64,000 nt of DNA, taken from positions 221,942-285,941 of the forward strand of contig JAVGVS010000290.1 of the NCBI GenBank assembly GCA_032718565.1, given 5' to 3'. Origin of the DNA: Distichodus sexfasciatus. Its lineage: Eukaryota; Chordata; Actinopteri; Characiformes; Distichodontidae. The position numbers and the translations under genes are program-made. The notes beneath the pieces are model-generated. The model was not told the DNA's origin, made no database searches, and saw only the letters and a program-made list of their open reading frames with translations. Below are positions 50,124 to 63,042 of this stretch, piece after piece (within the stretch, counting starts at the first letter, position 1; each line of letters begins with the position of its first letter).

Positions 50124-52789
50124 TTTCTCTTTAGGTGTTTTGCAGCTAATTAACTGGTTTATTGGAGAGACAGACTTGTGCATTTAAATCTTTCTGCAGG
50201 CCTGTTAATGTGTTCTCTATCTTTTCCCTTATCACTTACAGGCATTTCCCTTCCAACAACAGTCTGCCTTTTTCTACGGATTAACTATTTTTTGTGCGGT
50301 AACCAGCTTGATTCGCATTTTGTGGAAACAACAAACAGGCAGTACATTATACTAAATTGTGGGGTCATAGAAACTATGATTTTAAAGGAACAAGACTGTA
50401 TTAATTAAGGATCACTCAGTGTTGGGGAGTAACGAAATACATGTCTCAGTGTTACGTGTTCAGATGACAAATTATGGGTAACTGTATTCCGTTACAGTTA
50501 CTGTTTAAATAGATGGTAATCGGAATACAGTTGTAAAAATAATGAATTATATGACAGCATTTTTTTGTTTCAGATGTTTATCCTCTCTCTAATAAATTAC
50601 GGCAAATTACCGGAAGCCCTTCAGAACACGCAACCAAAGATTCTACTGTAAACGACCATTTACCGTTAGTTGCCACAGTCACACAGTGGAGGAGTAAGAG
50701 ATGGAGCCAGCATGATAGAGCCAGGGCAGTATCCAGGTTACAACTTGGCAATTTTCAAACACACAACAGACCACAGTTCAAAATTCAAACATTTTTTCAC
50801 CCCTAATGTAGCTATTACAGCCACCCTGACCCTGCATTAAAATCAATGTCTTTTGTCATTTTTGTTGGAGTAAAAACATAGCCGCCATCCATTGACTCTG
50901 TTTTGCATGTGAACCTCATGGCACAAGACAATCATTACTGAGATCAGTTTTTTTGTTTGTTATTAATTGCAGTCTTAAGAAATGGACACCCAACACTGGC
51001 AGATATCAAGCGGGTGCAACATTATCTAAAGGCTATTAGATGAATATAGCAGCCAGATGCAGGAAAAAGGTACTCTCCTGGGATTGGTAGAATATGCCCA
51101 AAATATACATCAAATCTACTACAAATTGCCCATTACAGTCCACTCACATACCATAAACTTATTTTAAGCCTATTACTTGAAAATCCTCACCAGAACACTT
51201 TAACAACAGGATCAAAAATGTCCCTTTTTTGGTCCATCACAAGTTCTTTTTCTGTCTCCCAGCAGACCCCTCTTTTACCATCTGGTGTGTAGTTAACAGG
51301 TGGCCTTCCTGATTCATTATCCACAAACCCATCACAATGCTGGTGCACAGGTGGGCAAATATGTTAGTCATAGAATGGGACAGGGTTACTGCTTGACAGT
51401 TTGTTACAGCAGTTTAGAAGCTCCCACAAGCTGGTTGATCCATATTACTGTTCCATTGTACTGCGGGTGTTTGAGAGCCTTTGTATTATCTGTTAAATCT
51501 TCTTGAAGGCTTCACTGCCTTGTGATTGATAAGGGGTTGTCTATATTATTCAGCAGTTATTTTAACAGGCTCTGGAGAAGGTCTGACTCAAAGGCAGGAC
51601 CTTGAACTTCCTACGCTCCAACTGTCAAGCAAGTTACGACTGTTGCTTTGTGAAAACCTTTTTGGGCTGCAGTTATGGATTCTTTAAGAACCCAACTACT
51701 TTTCCCTTTCTCTGGCCTCATTACCATTATGTGTCACCCATGTTCACCTGTCTATTTAATTCTGTGTCCTGGTCTGACATGTCTTGCTATGCCCAAGTCA
51801 TTGTTTGTGTTTTGCTTTATTTACTGCCCATTGTTTAGTTATGTTATTTTGCTGTGGTGTCACAGTAAACCTCCTGCTTTGGACAATCACGACCCCTTTT
51901 TGTGCTTACTGAACCATGAAATGATAGCTGTTGTGTTTTTCAGCCTGAAATGCTCATGACTATGTACTATTTCATGATTTCATGCAGATTGGTTTCTTTT
52001 GGAGGACTTGATCTCGTCAAATAGGGCACCACCACAACTAGCCTGGAAGTCAAGCATGGAATAACCATGAACCACAGAACTCTCTCCGCATTTTCTTTCA
52101 AATGCTTTGGGGGTCTAGAATTGTGCTATGTATATGGAACATTTATTCCTTTGTTCACTCATTCATTCATAAAGCAGCATTACAGATGACTATGTCTGAG
52201 AAAATAAAGAACCTAAAGTCTATGGTGACATTGGCAAGGAAAACATCACATATTGAATATAGCAAAGGTAAAAACACAATGAAGTGCTAGCAAATAAATA
52301 CTAATGAAGTAGAGGGAGTTGGAGACCAGAAAATCTCTGAACTTTGTCAGATGAGTTGAGCATAGTGGCAAAACAACAGCCTTAACTTCAAGCTTTGACA
52401 AGAAAGTGAACAATAATCTGTCTTGCCTGACACTATCAGCAAATTAAGAATCATTATTTTCACGTTCTTGGATGAAGAAATAGATTAAGCAGTTATTTTG
52501 CTCCAATCACCATCCCTCCCCCCCACACTTTGCTGTTCCTGACATCCAGCAATCATCTTCTATCTAAGACAATATCTTCTGATCTCCCATACATCACTTA
52601 AATACTCCATAGCATTAATAAGTCAGGAATAGTCAAACCAATTGTAAAAAATTATTATAGACTTCACAGCTCATCGGGTTCTACAGACAGCTATCTCTTC
52701 TCCAGTTCTTAAGTTCTGCTGAGTGCTTTATATGACCAACTTCAAAATGACATCATGAAAGCAACCAGTCTGGTTTTAAAGCAGCACAT
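50124..52789. other. Intergenic DNA
   Basis: One end of a small DNA element occurs at 50417-50545. The stretch at about 51700-51900 has a composition reminiscent of a worn LTR, but no ends can be placed. No gene is supported. Confidence 0.35.
50417..50545 (+). mobile_element. Solo end of the 27469-type element
   Basis: It begins CAGTGTTGGGGAGTAACG and continues into the same GGTAACTGTATTCCGTTACA motif as the 27469-27740 copy. The other end is missing. Confidence 0.55.
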
Positions 52790-53640
52790 TCTATCTGCAT
52801 AAATCTGCACTTCTAGCTATTTCTTCTCAATCTTTCTGAAGCTTTTGACAGTGTCAACCATCGGATCCTCCTCCAATTGCCAACATTGCAATCTAGGGTA
52901 CAGCCTGGTTTTAAATGGTTTGAATGTTCAGAAATATCTGGTGATGTAGCAAGTCTGCTGCTTGAAGTCTCACCACTGGTGTTCCATAAGGCTTAATCCT
53001 TGGCCTCTTTTTGAGGGGGATGTTATTATCATACGATTTTTCCTACCACTGCTGATGACATTAAACTCTGTCTCTTTCCACCAATTTTCAACCTCTCCCT
53101 CAGACTTTGTAACTGGCATTTCATCCTGGCTGATGTCCCACCACCTCAATTTGAATCTTAGTAAGACAGTCTGTCTAGTCTGTCTTACTTTCAACCCAAG
53201 TAATTCTTCTCAGAAAGCTTACCTTTTCATCTTATTCAAGAATTCTATTACCTCAAAGAAGACAAGAAATCTTGGCATTGTTCTAGATGTGAACCTGTCT
53301 ATTTTTTGGCTTTTCAGAACATGCAAGTATCTTCTTTTCAAGATCAAGAGAATCCAACCTTTTCACACCAACAATGAAAATTACTCAGTTACTCATCCAG
53401 TCTGTCGTCATCTCTAAACTGGACTACTACCCCCTCTACAAGCTGAACTTCCTTTGAAGGTAATTAATGTTTCAAAATTGTCTTATACCACAACACAAGT
53501 GCTCAGCCCTCACTTACTCCCAGTGGCTGCCCATATTAAATTTACACCTTTAACATGTGTTTCAAAGTGGTCTATCTTGACCCGCTGTGTCTCAAACATT
53601 GTCTGAGACACACCTCTTCAAGATGCCTCTAGGTGAGTAG
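52790..53640 (+). mobile_element. Degenerate L2-type LINE reverse transcriptase
   Basis: Scattered frames give recognisable RT pieces: FDSVNH-like near 52845, an ADDIKLCL block with the catalytic Asp pair near 53055, then ISSWLMSHHLNLNLSKT, NSITSKKTRNLGIVLDV and RTCKYLLFKIKRIQPF. These correspond in order to the thumb and connection region of L2/Maui LINEs in fish. Many frameshifts and stops show long decay. The 151-residue ORF at 52962-53417 is part of this, not a host gene. Confidence 0.8.
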
Positions 53641-55728
53641 ATGGGCTCAGAATTAGAATTCAGATGCAGATGCTGTTGGTTGCAACGAGCTTTCAGTTGT
53701 TTTCAAAAGCTAAGGGCCAAGTTGGGAAAATGTCAAATAAATAAATAAATTGAAATTGGAGGGAAAAAATATTGCAATAAAGGTATTTGTGTAGTCAGAG
53801 GCAAAAATGTAGGCATTTGAGCACCACCCGTATCTGTTTAATTGGGCAGAATTTTATATTTAGGCATCATATTTATGGACACCTCTGTGCTATGAATTGG
53901 ATATCTATTTTTGGTTTAATTAGCCCTTCAAAATGGCCATCAAGGCATCTCTTGCTAACAAGCTACATATAGTGCCATCAAGTCATTCATTTTATTTGAA
54001 ACATGCATTTCTGATTTTGAGCACCAAGACAGCAGTTATTATACTTATCATTCATTTATATAAAGAATGAACTTCTTTCTAAAACCATGCATTTTTAAAG
54101 CTGTAGTAACAACACCAATTTAGTAATCTTCAAACTCATTTTCATGAATTATCTAACAAAACTTTGCCAGGCAAAGTTTATAAATTCTGTGAATTTATAG
54201 TGTGCAGAGACATATGCGTGCAGTGTTGCAGTCTGACAGTTTACCTTGAATTGCTGTATTTATGTCACTTACATTTATGTCACTGGTATGCATTCAGTTT
54301 TGCCTTGATCTTATTCTTCCAGCACTACATTTCCTCTAAATTCTTTATAAAATCTGGCCCTGTTGACTTCATACCGCAGTTAAGGTTTCCGTTTTATTGA
54401 TTTATTTATATATTTATTTGGTGGACAAATAGAAGTGCTCAGAGGCAAGTGCCTGCAAGGTCATAGAGGATGCGTGGGAGAGAGTGAGAGGGATAAATTC
54501 TTACTAATCCGTGATTTTTCCCCTCCTGCATCAAGCCAGAGCCCATTAAAGTGAGCGCCCCACATGCACTCTGCTTAGGCCAGATCAGCCCTTTCACTTC
54601 CTCTTCTTCCCAGCTAAAGAACCATAAGGAAAGCCTGGATAACATCAAAACAAACATAACATTTCATCTGTTAATATCCAGAATTATCATATTTGTTCTA
54701 GCATAGATGTAATCGTGTTGCGTATTATACTCTGATAAATCTCTTCTAGTCTAGGATGTAATCTTGTTCTGTCTCTCTCTTTTTCGCTCTCTCTCTCTCC
54801 TGCAGTCAACACTGTTTAGGCTTTAGTGGTATTGTGTGCTGGCCTTTCCAGGATTTGCAGAACGGACTAGAGATTATGATTTGCTGGGTGGGAAATGGGC
54901 CATGTTTATGAACTTTTGTGACAGTTTTCCAATTAAGCACATTGTGTTGTAATGTTCTTATGTGACCCTTACTCTTAATTCGGGTCATGTCCATGCTTTG
55001 GAAAACAGATTATGTGTGATAAAGATCCATTCATTTTCATTATCTGATGGCCCCAACCTGATCATGACAAGCCTTATGCTCTGTTCAAAATCATTTCCTC
55101 TGCCAAAGAGTCTGCCATGTCCGCTTGTAGGTCCATGTGAGGATAAACTCACGCAGAGTCCATCCCAGAGTTCAATAGAGCGTTAAATACCCTCCCTCCC
55201 CTCATACAGCCACCAGATGAAGGGGTGTAGTGATGAAAAACTAGTCTTTTAAGTCCTTCGTGGGCAGACAGGAAGTAATCCATCAGGCACGTGGAGGCTA
55301 AAAGGTTCGCTTTAGATTTGCTCCGAGTAAAGCCATGCATCAGCTTTCATCAGCAAAATCCAGACTCAGACACGGGAAACGGAAATAAAGAGGCAGGCCG
55401 TGTCCCCAAAACACATTGTGCTCATCTTAGTGTCCAGCAGACGTTGATCTTCCGGATCAGATCAAGTTGGGATATTAAACCCAGAAGTGAAATCCAGTGC
55501 TCTGCTGGCTGATTGGAGTATTTTTTGAGTTCAAAGATTAACACAAATATCACCTGATGGTTGAGTAGTGACTATTTGAGGCTTAGTGATACCTTCTGGG
55601 AGATGTTAACTGTGGTTAAATATTTAGTACAATTAAAAATAACTGTGTAATTTATGGGGGCAAAACTGGACAAATTAAATCCTGTTGACCCTGGGTCATT
55701 TGGATTTGCTTTATGCCAACAACAAACT
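53641..55728. other. Intergenic DNA
   Basis: Nothing recognised apart from short AT runs. Small ORFs at 54439-55512 lack motifs. Confidence 0.4.
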
Positions 55729-55960
55729 TGGTAGTTGGTAGCATAACGATTAGGAAGTTGGCCCCATGGTCGGAGAGTCCGGACCAGTGAAGGTACCATT
55801 GGGGTACTCATGAACAAGGCACTGTCCCTATCCACTGCTCCTCAGGCACTGTCAAAAAAGCTCCCCACTGCTCCTTCACAGTTGAGTCAAATGCAGAGGT
55901 CACATTCCGTTGTGGTGCACTGTGTGCTGTGGTGGGTTCACAATGACAAATAATCACTCT
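55729..55960 (+). repeat. SINE family B copy with internal duplication
   Basis: It carries the family body (CACTGCTCC, GAGTCAAATGCAGAGGTCAC, CGTTGTGGTGCACTGTGTG). The GCACTGTC/CCACTGCTCC segment occurs twice in succession. The B box is eroded. Confidence 0.7.
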
Positions 55961-57655
55961 TAAACTTTGTTTTCAGGGCATCAACAAATGGTTGGTGCAC
56001 ACAGAATGTCGGCCCTTTAGAACTTTATGAAAGACAAGGTAATGTTATATTCATTGTGGGCGCTTATTTAGCACAGTAATGGTAGCCTAAACATTTTCTC
56101 CTCAAATCTCACCAGCTGTAATCTGTCACCTTTTCTTCCAGTGAGCAAACAGTTTTACTATAGGTTTGACTATGACAATCCACAATCACAGTTTCGAACC
56201 GCTCACATGGGTAACAGTAAACAACCACATTCCCTTTTTTTCATTTGATGACAATCACAACCACATCTCACTTCAACTCTTCTTGCTATTTTGACCCCAC
56301 CAGCTAATCACACAAATTTACTGGCCCATATTTATCAGAATCTAGCTTGTAGTTGTAGACTCAAGTTCCCTCTCCCAAAGCTGCTCCAAAAGCAAACAAA
56401 TCAACTTGCAAACCTTGTAGAACCTGATAGTGGATTACCTTCCTTAAAAATAGGAAGCAGCATGTAGTCATGGGTCTCTTAAACTATGCCCATTAAGTAC
56501 CACAGGGCTGTGTCCTCTCACCCACCCTGTTCTCACTCTACACAAATAACTGCAGAAAAAGTCTGCACAGATGACACTAGAGTGGGTCTATTCTCCAGTA
56601 ATAATGAGACATTCTATTGCAGAGTTTCTTGCCACACATGGTAAAGCAGGAAAGCAATGCACCCGGGAGCATGCAAATAACGGTTCATGACTGACTTCCC
56701 TCAAAATACATTGCCCAATTGTTTCTCAGTGGTCTACATATTCAAAATCCTGTGGACAGCCATCATCAAAACATAGAAATGGGACCCGCTGGTGACCCCC
56801 ATAACCAAAATGCAGTGAAAAGACTTCTTACTACACTAATTCAAGAAGCTGAGCCTCTCATGGTGCATTCTACCTCTTTCTGGTCCACCAGTGGGTATTG
56901 TACTGTGTGTTTAAATCTTGTTAGGGTAATTGTTTGTGTAATAATAAAGTGTTTCAGGAGTATTTTAAATAGTGCTACTACATAATCTCTCTCCCTCTCC
57001 CTCTCTCTCTCTTTCACACATACACAACCACAGACAGTTCTTTATTAGTAGCACTCTAATAATACTGGGGAGGGCCTCCCTCTGATCTCAAAACAGCCTC
57101 TGTTCTCTGTGGCATGGATGCACAGTATGTTGAAAACGTTCCTTTCCCATTATGATCCTTATTTGCATTGCTGGTGAATGATTGCATTGCTCAGTTTTTG
57201 CAGATTTTTCAGCTACTCTGAAAAACTCTGCACCTCTCATTGGAACAGATACCCTTATTGTCATTGTAGACAACATGCAACTCATAAATTGGAGCACTGT
57301 TTATCCAGGGAAACAGGCTGTCCACCCTACAGTCTCTTTGCCATAAAATCAAAAGGTTTCCATTCCGGAGACTGATGTGACCACAAACACCTCTGCTTGG
57401 GCTTTAGCCACCCTAAAAAGTTATTATAATTATAGGTCGGTTTTTTTCATGTAAGAAATTAGTGCATGCACTTAACACAAACCAGCAAGAATATGAGTTG
57501 AAGTAAATAATAATAGGCCCACAAGTTGGTATTATCTTATTAAAATTGCCGGTCTGTTTCCCAGCCCGGTTATAGGCAGATGGGTGGGCGTACGGACCCA
57601 GGGGGGCGCTGCATATCTTTGCTTCTCTGTTAAGCAAATATAACGTTCCTGAGGT
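55961..57655. other. Intergenic DNA with a LINE fragment
   Basis: Holds the RT remnant at 56497 and a (CT)n run near 56990. No gene. Confidence 0.4.
56497..56640 (+). mobile_element. Non-LTR retrotransposon RT fragment
   Basis: It translates to VPQGCVLSPTLFSLYTNN and, after a frameshift, DDTRVGLFSSNNET. These are RT motifs B and C of the Rex/CR1-RTE group, including the catalytic Asp pair. The flanks are too decayed to place ends. Confidence 0.65.
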
Positions 57656-58833
57656 CGGCGGTAGAGCTGTAATATGCGGTTCCTTTTTAGGATTCGGCTC
57701 CCTCTGAGTCACTCACTAAACTGATCCGGTTGTGCGAGTCACTTGAATCGTAACGCTGAATCGTTTGTTTTTCAAATAAGAAAGTATACGTGGCTTGTGA
57801 AGAGAATATTATAATATTAATTTTCAAGTAGCACTAGAGGAAGTTAACCGTAGTTAGCAACTATGCTTTTGGGAAACGCACCCAAAATTCGGTTATATGT
57901 TTACGGCTCTAGAGGAGGTTAACCGACAGGTTTACTCATGAATGTATATGCTTCGTCCTGCGCTACGAGTCCCCTAGCCTACAAAGAAGATGCAACTCTA
58001 TAGAAAGAGCAGACGAACTGTAAGTTGACATTTTTAGCAGCTATACTTGCTACTATGGCTGTGTTGATCTTGTAATGAGTTTGTTTTATAATTATATATA
58101 TGTACTTGATGTGGTTTATATTTTAGTCATCGATGGATTCGGCTTAATGGGGACTCGTTAGTTATTTAATGGATCCGGGTTATCCGGGTGAGTCATGAAT
58201 CGCCCGGTTCTAGTCAGCAGAGTTGTTAAGAATATAAACCCCACGACTTGCATACATCTTATTATAATTTCAAACTCATTACATATCATTACAGATCAAT
58301 ACAGCCATAGTAGCAAGTATAGCTACTAAAAATTCTATAACTTACAGTTCGTTTGCACCACCACAATCAAATGAGGGATCTTAAGAACTTCCGACAGAGC
58401 TGAATCCTCTTTGTAGACTCGTGTCAGCCGAATCAGTAGCGCGGTGCGAAGCACACACATTCATGAGTAAATGTCAGTTAACTTCCTCTAGAGCTGGAAA
58501 CATATAGCCGAATCTGAATCGCGAGTTAGCACTTGTCATTGTCATGCTAACTACGTTAGTAACTAACATAGTGACTTACTAGGCGGTACAGTGACAGCTT
58601 TCTCTAGTGTCACTTGAAAATTAATATTTGCCACTCTGGTAGCCTTGTCTTGATACTTTGTCATTTATTTGGAAGTGTATTCATTCTCATCACAAGCCGC
58701 GGATACTGTCTTCTATGAAAAACAAACGATTCAGCTGGCGATTTGGTAATAGTGACTCGCACACCCGGATCAGTTTAGTGAGTGACTCAGAGGGAGCCGA
58801 ATCCTAAAAAGGAACCGAATACTACACGTACCG
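57656..58833. mobile_element. 1.2 kb fold-back element with very long inverted repeats
   Basis: The left arm starts near CGGTTCCTTTTTAGGATTCG (57677) and the right arm ends with its reverse complement at 58817. The arms stay alignable with gaps almost to the middle: GTCACTCACTAAACTGATCC, the TTAACTTCCTCTAG block and the GCTACTATGG/CCATAGTAGC block. The central spacer is about 58100-58260. No coding capacity. Confidence 0.85.
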
Positions 58834-59111
58834 AAGTGAAAAGCTGAAGTATCTATCTATGCAGGTGGTCCGTGACACGCAATCCAGTTTCACTATAGAA
58901 AACACTTTAAAAATTATTTCATTTGACTTATTTTTCAAGATGGCAATTCTTGATGATTTGGGCATCTTTATGAATAAGGAATTTAATTCAAATATCTGAG
59001 AAATAATCGTATTATTTCTATTATTTTCTGCACACGTGTGTGGGCCGCAGACTACTACTTAGTCTGAGTGGTGGTCTCTAGGACAGAACCAGTTGAAAAC
59101 CCCTGTGTCAG

Positions 59112-59260
59112 ATGAAAGTGAGTAATTATTTGTCATTGTAAACACACCACACCACAGCACACAGTACACCACAATAAAAATGTGTCCTCTGCATTTGACC
59201 AGTGCATTGAAGAAGCAGTGGTTGGGGACGGTACCTTGCATGTGAGTACCTCAGTGGTTC
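59112..59260 (-). repeat. SINE family B fragment
   Basis: The reverse complement shows the GTACTCACATGCAAGGTACC and GTGGTGTGTTTACAATGACA segments of family B; the head and part of the body are missing. Confidence 0.65.
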
Positions 59261-59593
59261 CTTTTCTGTTCCAAACACCCCCAATATATTACGCTATCTA
59301 TGATAAACTCTGGTGTGTGTTTCATTTTGTATGTTTTTGATGCTCCAAGGGCCACAAGAAAGCAACATTTAACTCACCATCATGTCTAAGGTAAGTTGTC
59401 AGTTATTTCTTATTGGTTGTAGATCAGAAAGTTCTTTTTTATGACTAAGTTGTTTTTTATTGTTTAAAGTTTATGATCTTCTATGGTGTAACTACAATAA
59501 ACTTTATTTCATGGATGCACTGCATGAAGGACATTAAAGTATAAGGTTTGTGAGGCTTTTTATATTGACTTGTGCTCAATAACAGGTTATACA

Positions 59594-59607
59594 GAGCCCT
59601 CTAGTGT
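59594..59607 (-). promoter_or_regulatory. CTCF-like motif, isolated
   Basis: The reverse complement ACACTAGAGGGCTC matches the CTCF core at 12 of 14 positions. Confidence 0.3.
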
Positions 59608-59749
59608 CTAAATCGTTTCAGTTCAAAATTAAGACAATACTGATAGTTGGCATATTATATATTGTATATAGTATATAAGGTGTATTTTAGTACTGTATTA
59701 TAAAAATAACAGTTTAAGCTTTATTCTTGCTAGTTTCACCCAGTGATTT

Positions 59750-59820
59750 AAGATTCAAGATTCTTTATTTGTCACGTGCAAGTTATACAGGTACAACAAG
59801 CAGTGAAATGTATCCTGATC
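59750..59820 (-). repeat. LINE 3' tail (CR1/Rex1 type)
   Basis: The reverse complement ends GACAAATAAAGAATCTTGAA followed by TCTT, the short direct-repeat ending seen on CR1/Rex1 LINEs in fish, preceded by CATTTCACTGCTTGTTGTAC. Confidence 0.6.
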
Positions 59821-61741
59821 CGCTCTTTTATTAAAGTGATTAATAAAAGTGATATTAAATTAAATTAAGTAGTAAATTTGCTTAATATTTATTGTATCTG
59901 GAATGGTTGTCCAGTCAGCGTGCAAACTGCAGCCCCAGCTATCCTTTAAATTGATTAAAAATGTAATAAACTGTCTAGATATTGGCTGTGTGTTATTAGG
60001 GGAATTTAAAAGTAGTTCTAATTTTGAACACTTGGTGTCACTGCAATAACATCTAATTAAAATAATTCTTCTACAATCCTCCAGGCGAGAAGAATGGCAG
60101 CGAAAAAATGCACACGTACCGTTCTGAATGCAGGACATTTTAGTTGGCAACAGCTAGTTTAAAGGTAAGTGTGTCTGGTTTTTCATAAATAAAGTACCAA
60201 CCGCCATGTCACAGCTCAGGAAAAAATAGATGACCGCGTTGCATGTACAGGTTGCTATTCTTTTATGAGCTATTGCAGTTGCAGGTCTGTGAAAAATAAA
60301 ATAAAAAAGCAGTCCATATTTTAATATCTAACTGCAGTTCTGTTTTTATAGCAGTTATTCCATGTGTTATATTCCAACACCTATACACCTGATTCAATTT
60401 GCTGATAAGAGGAAACAGACCTCAGCAAATGAGGACACCGTGGACTTGTGGACCATATTCTTTTAGTGGCGTAATTGTAAAATAATATATGTGTAGTTTG
60501 CAACTTCCAGGTTCGATGAAGATCATTTACTCCTTAGTATAATAAGATAATAGAAAAGAAAATTTACTCCAAAAAATGTTTGGTATTCTGAAATAAGCAT
60601 GGTAACATTATAAAACAACATTGACTTGTATATTTTACACAGACACATAGCCACAAATTTTAAAGCCGATGAATGGGAAATAAAGTGATGTGGTCTCTTA
60701 TTTTTTTCCCAGAGCTGTATTTGTTCTGCACCTCGCTAAGAATAAAGTTAGGATACTACTGGTATATAAAGAAAAAAGTAAAAAAAAAACAACAACCTTT
60801 TTAAAAGACAGCACTTTTGCTTATCCTAAAATCAAGAAGTGAATTCTCCCAATATGTTTGGGCATGCATTCTAGGTAACAAAAGACGAGAAATAACACAA
60901 CCCATTGTCAGATGAAAATATAAATCCACATAGACTCTTTTATTTTTCTATATAGATATACACCACAGGGAGTCGGGTAAAGGCTCACAAATAATGGCAA
61001 TTGAATAATCTTTGTTGCAGGTATCAGAATGGTTTGACAAACTTTTTTTTCCGAGATACAAACTGATAGAAAATATGATTTTTTTTCTAATTCTGACAGT
61101 CAAAAATGGAGAACAAAGTTTGTGCCACATTCCAATGTTCAGTATTTGCTAGACTTTTTTTCTGTACATAGGACTACTTTTTTTGGGTTTTTTTTTTACA
61201 AATAAATCTAGTTATATAATACTACAGAAAAAATAAAAGAAAAATATATGTACAATAATCAATGAAGTAGTATGATACAGGTCGCATATGAAAGGACACT
61301 TACCATGTTAAAATAAAATATTGGGAAGCTTAAGTTAAGCTAACATATTTGTAGTAGTACAGTAAATAGAAGAGAGAGTAGTAGAGATCATTAAAACCAA
61401 AATAATAGTTTTTTGTACAAGACAAAGTCGATTTGTCCCAACATCAACACACAGTAAAGCACAACAGTAACACAAAATCAAAACATGAACTGACATCTTT
61501 ATATCCTCAGCAGAAAACCTGTCTGTGTGTGCAAGTGTGTGTGTGAGTTTCACGGATTTCGGTTTGTTTTTACATCTACAGTATTTATCCGTATATGAAC
61601 AGAACTGTTGAAGAAAGCAAAAAAAAAATAAAAAATCAAGTTCATGTAAGTTCAAACAATGGTACGCAAAGACACGTCTACGTAAGAAAACAAAGATTGC
61701 CCCCATGTCACATACTTATTAGCATGCTGTGAACACACCGA

Positions 61742-61822
61742 TTATCTAGCTATGTACACACATTCACGCCCACACAGACACACAGATGCACGCACACACA
61801 CGCACACACACACACACATATA
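61742..61822. repeat. (CA)n microsatellite
   Basis: Imperfect CACACA runs with CGCA and GACA interruptions. Confidence 0.85.
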
Positions 61823-62479
61823 CCAGAAATTGAACAGCTTTCAAGTTTTCAGGAAGTGCTTCTAGGTAGTCGAATAAAAATTGACAAAATCAACAGAAAT
61901 TCATTCGCTTCCAAGAGTCAAATGAAGGAACAATCAATGTGTCGACCTCCTACTGGTATGTTTCCCCACGAATGTGCCAAAGTGTTTTACCACCAGGTAG
62001 AAATATATGTCTTCCTCCAAGTGGGCTCTGTTGAAGACCCCCACTAATTGGCTTGCAGTCGTCACTCCCTTGCGCTAGATCTAGACATCGAACGACTCCT
62101 GTGCACCAGTCATAAAGGCACTCGGATGTCTTTGAGAGAAAAAAAAATTAAGTGTTGACGACGTCTTGATGGAAATAACAGTCCTCACAATTCTGGACAG
62201 CAAAGAAATGGACAATGGGCAATGGAAGAAATGTGAACAATGAGGATACAACGGAACAAAAGGCGTACAACTTTACATGTGAACAAAAGTGACATATTTT
62301 GTTATTGGTGCGTGAAAAGTTGTGCCGTTTTCCATAAGAACTGAGAGAAAGGAGACTTTGATCGGAAGATTTCTCTTGAGTTTCTCAAGAAGTTTTTGTT
62401 AGAACTAATCAGGCCCAGGGAGCCCTCGGGGAGTTTTCTGTGCTGTTTGTGTTTGTTTGTCTGTTAGCGGATTAAAAAC

Positions 62480-63042
62480 TAAGGGTCGACCAATTTTCGG
62501 CCGGGCCGATATTAGGCATTTTGCCGATTATTAAGTATCGTTGTTTAACTCCGACCATCACCGATATTAAGTAATAATAAGGTGCGCTACTGTGGTTCCA
62601 CCGCTGTCTCTTCTCTCGACTTGCTGCTTCATTAAACGTCCCGCCCGCAACAGTCTCTGATTAGCTGTACGTCACGCAAGATCTAGGTTAAGTGGAGAGG
62701 AGCTGAGCAGCTTTGCTTTGCTCGATTTAATATTATTTAGGGCATTCGGTGGCGTAACGGTTCGCCCGTGATCAGAGCGTCGCCGGTTCGAATCCCGGGC
62801 CGCTAAAGTTACCACTGACGTACTCGTGAGCAAGGTACTGTCCCCGAGGACTGCTCCATGTTAGCTGCCCACTGCTCCTTCACGGATGGGTCAAATGCAG
62901 AGGTCACAAGTTATTTAAATAACGTTCTGTGTTGGCGTTTGTGAAATTCAAAATCCGTTTCAAATATCGATTATCAGCCCGGTTAACTAGCAATAATCGG
63001 TATCGATGTCGGCTCTGAAAAACCAGTATCGGTCGACCTCTA
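62480..63042. mobile_element. Non-autonomous DNA element interrupted by a SINE
   Basis: The ends are related inverted repeats: AAGGGTCGACCAATTTTCGG on the left and TAGAGGTCGACCGATACTGG on the right, read inward. Both continue into CCGATAT/ATCGGT-rich sequence. The interior holds a SINE B at 62741-62910. No coding capacity; the superfamily is probably hAT-like but unproven. Confidence 0.65.
62741..62910 (+). repeat. SINE family B copy nested in a DNA element
   Basis: The head is well kept: TGGCGTAACGG (A box-like) and a perfect B box GGTTCGAATCC, then the body to GATGGGTCAAATGCAGAGGT. It is truncated before the tail. A near-match TTATTTAG/TTATTTAA flanks it (62733-62740 and 62911-62918) and may be the target duplication. 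Confidence 0.78.

Larger units (their letters stand above)
58834..60938. other. Intergenic DNA between the fold-back element and ppp2r5c
   Basis: Holds a SINE B fragment (59112), a LINE tail (59750) and a CTCF-like motif (59594). Minus-strand ORF 59860-60150 has no motif. Confidence 0.4.

Noticed and set aside
51700..51900. Possible LTR of a retrovirus-like element
   Set aside because: Composition is suggestive, but no TG...CA ends, primer-binding site, polypurine tract or second copy could be found.
52962..53417. 151-residue plus-strand ORF as a possible host gene
   Set aside because: Its content is LINE reverse transcriptase (HHLNLNLSKT, TRNLGIVLDV) with frameshifts on both sides.
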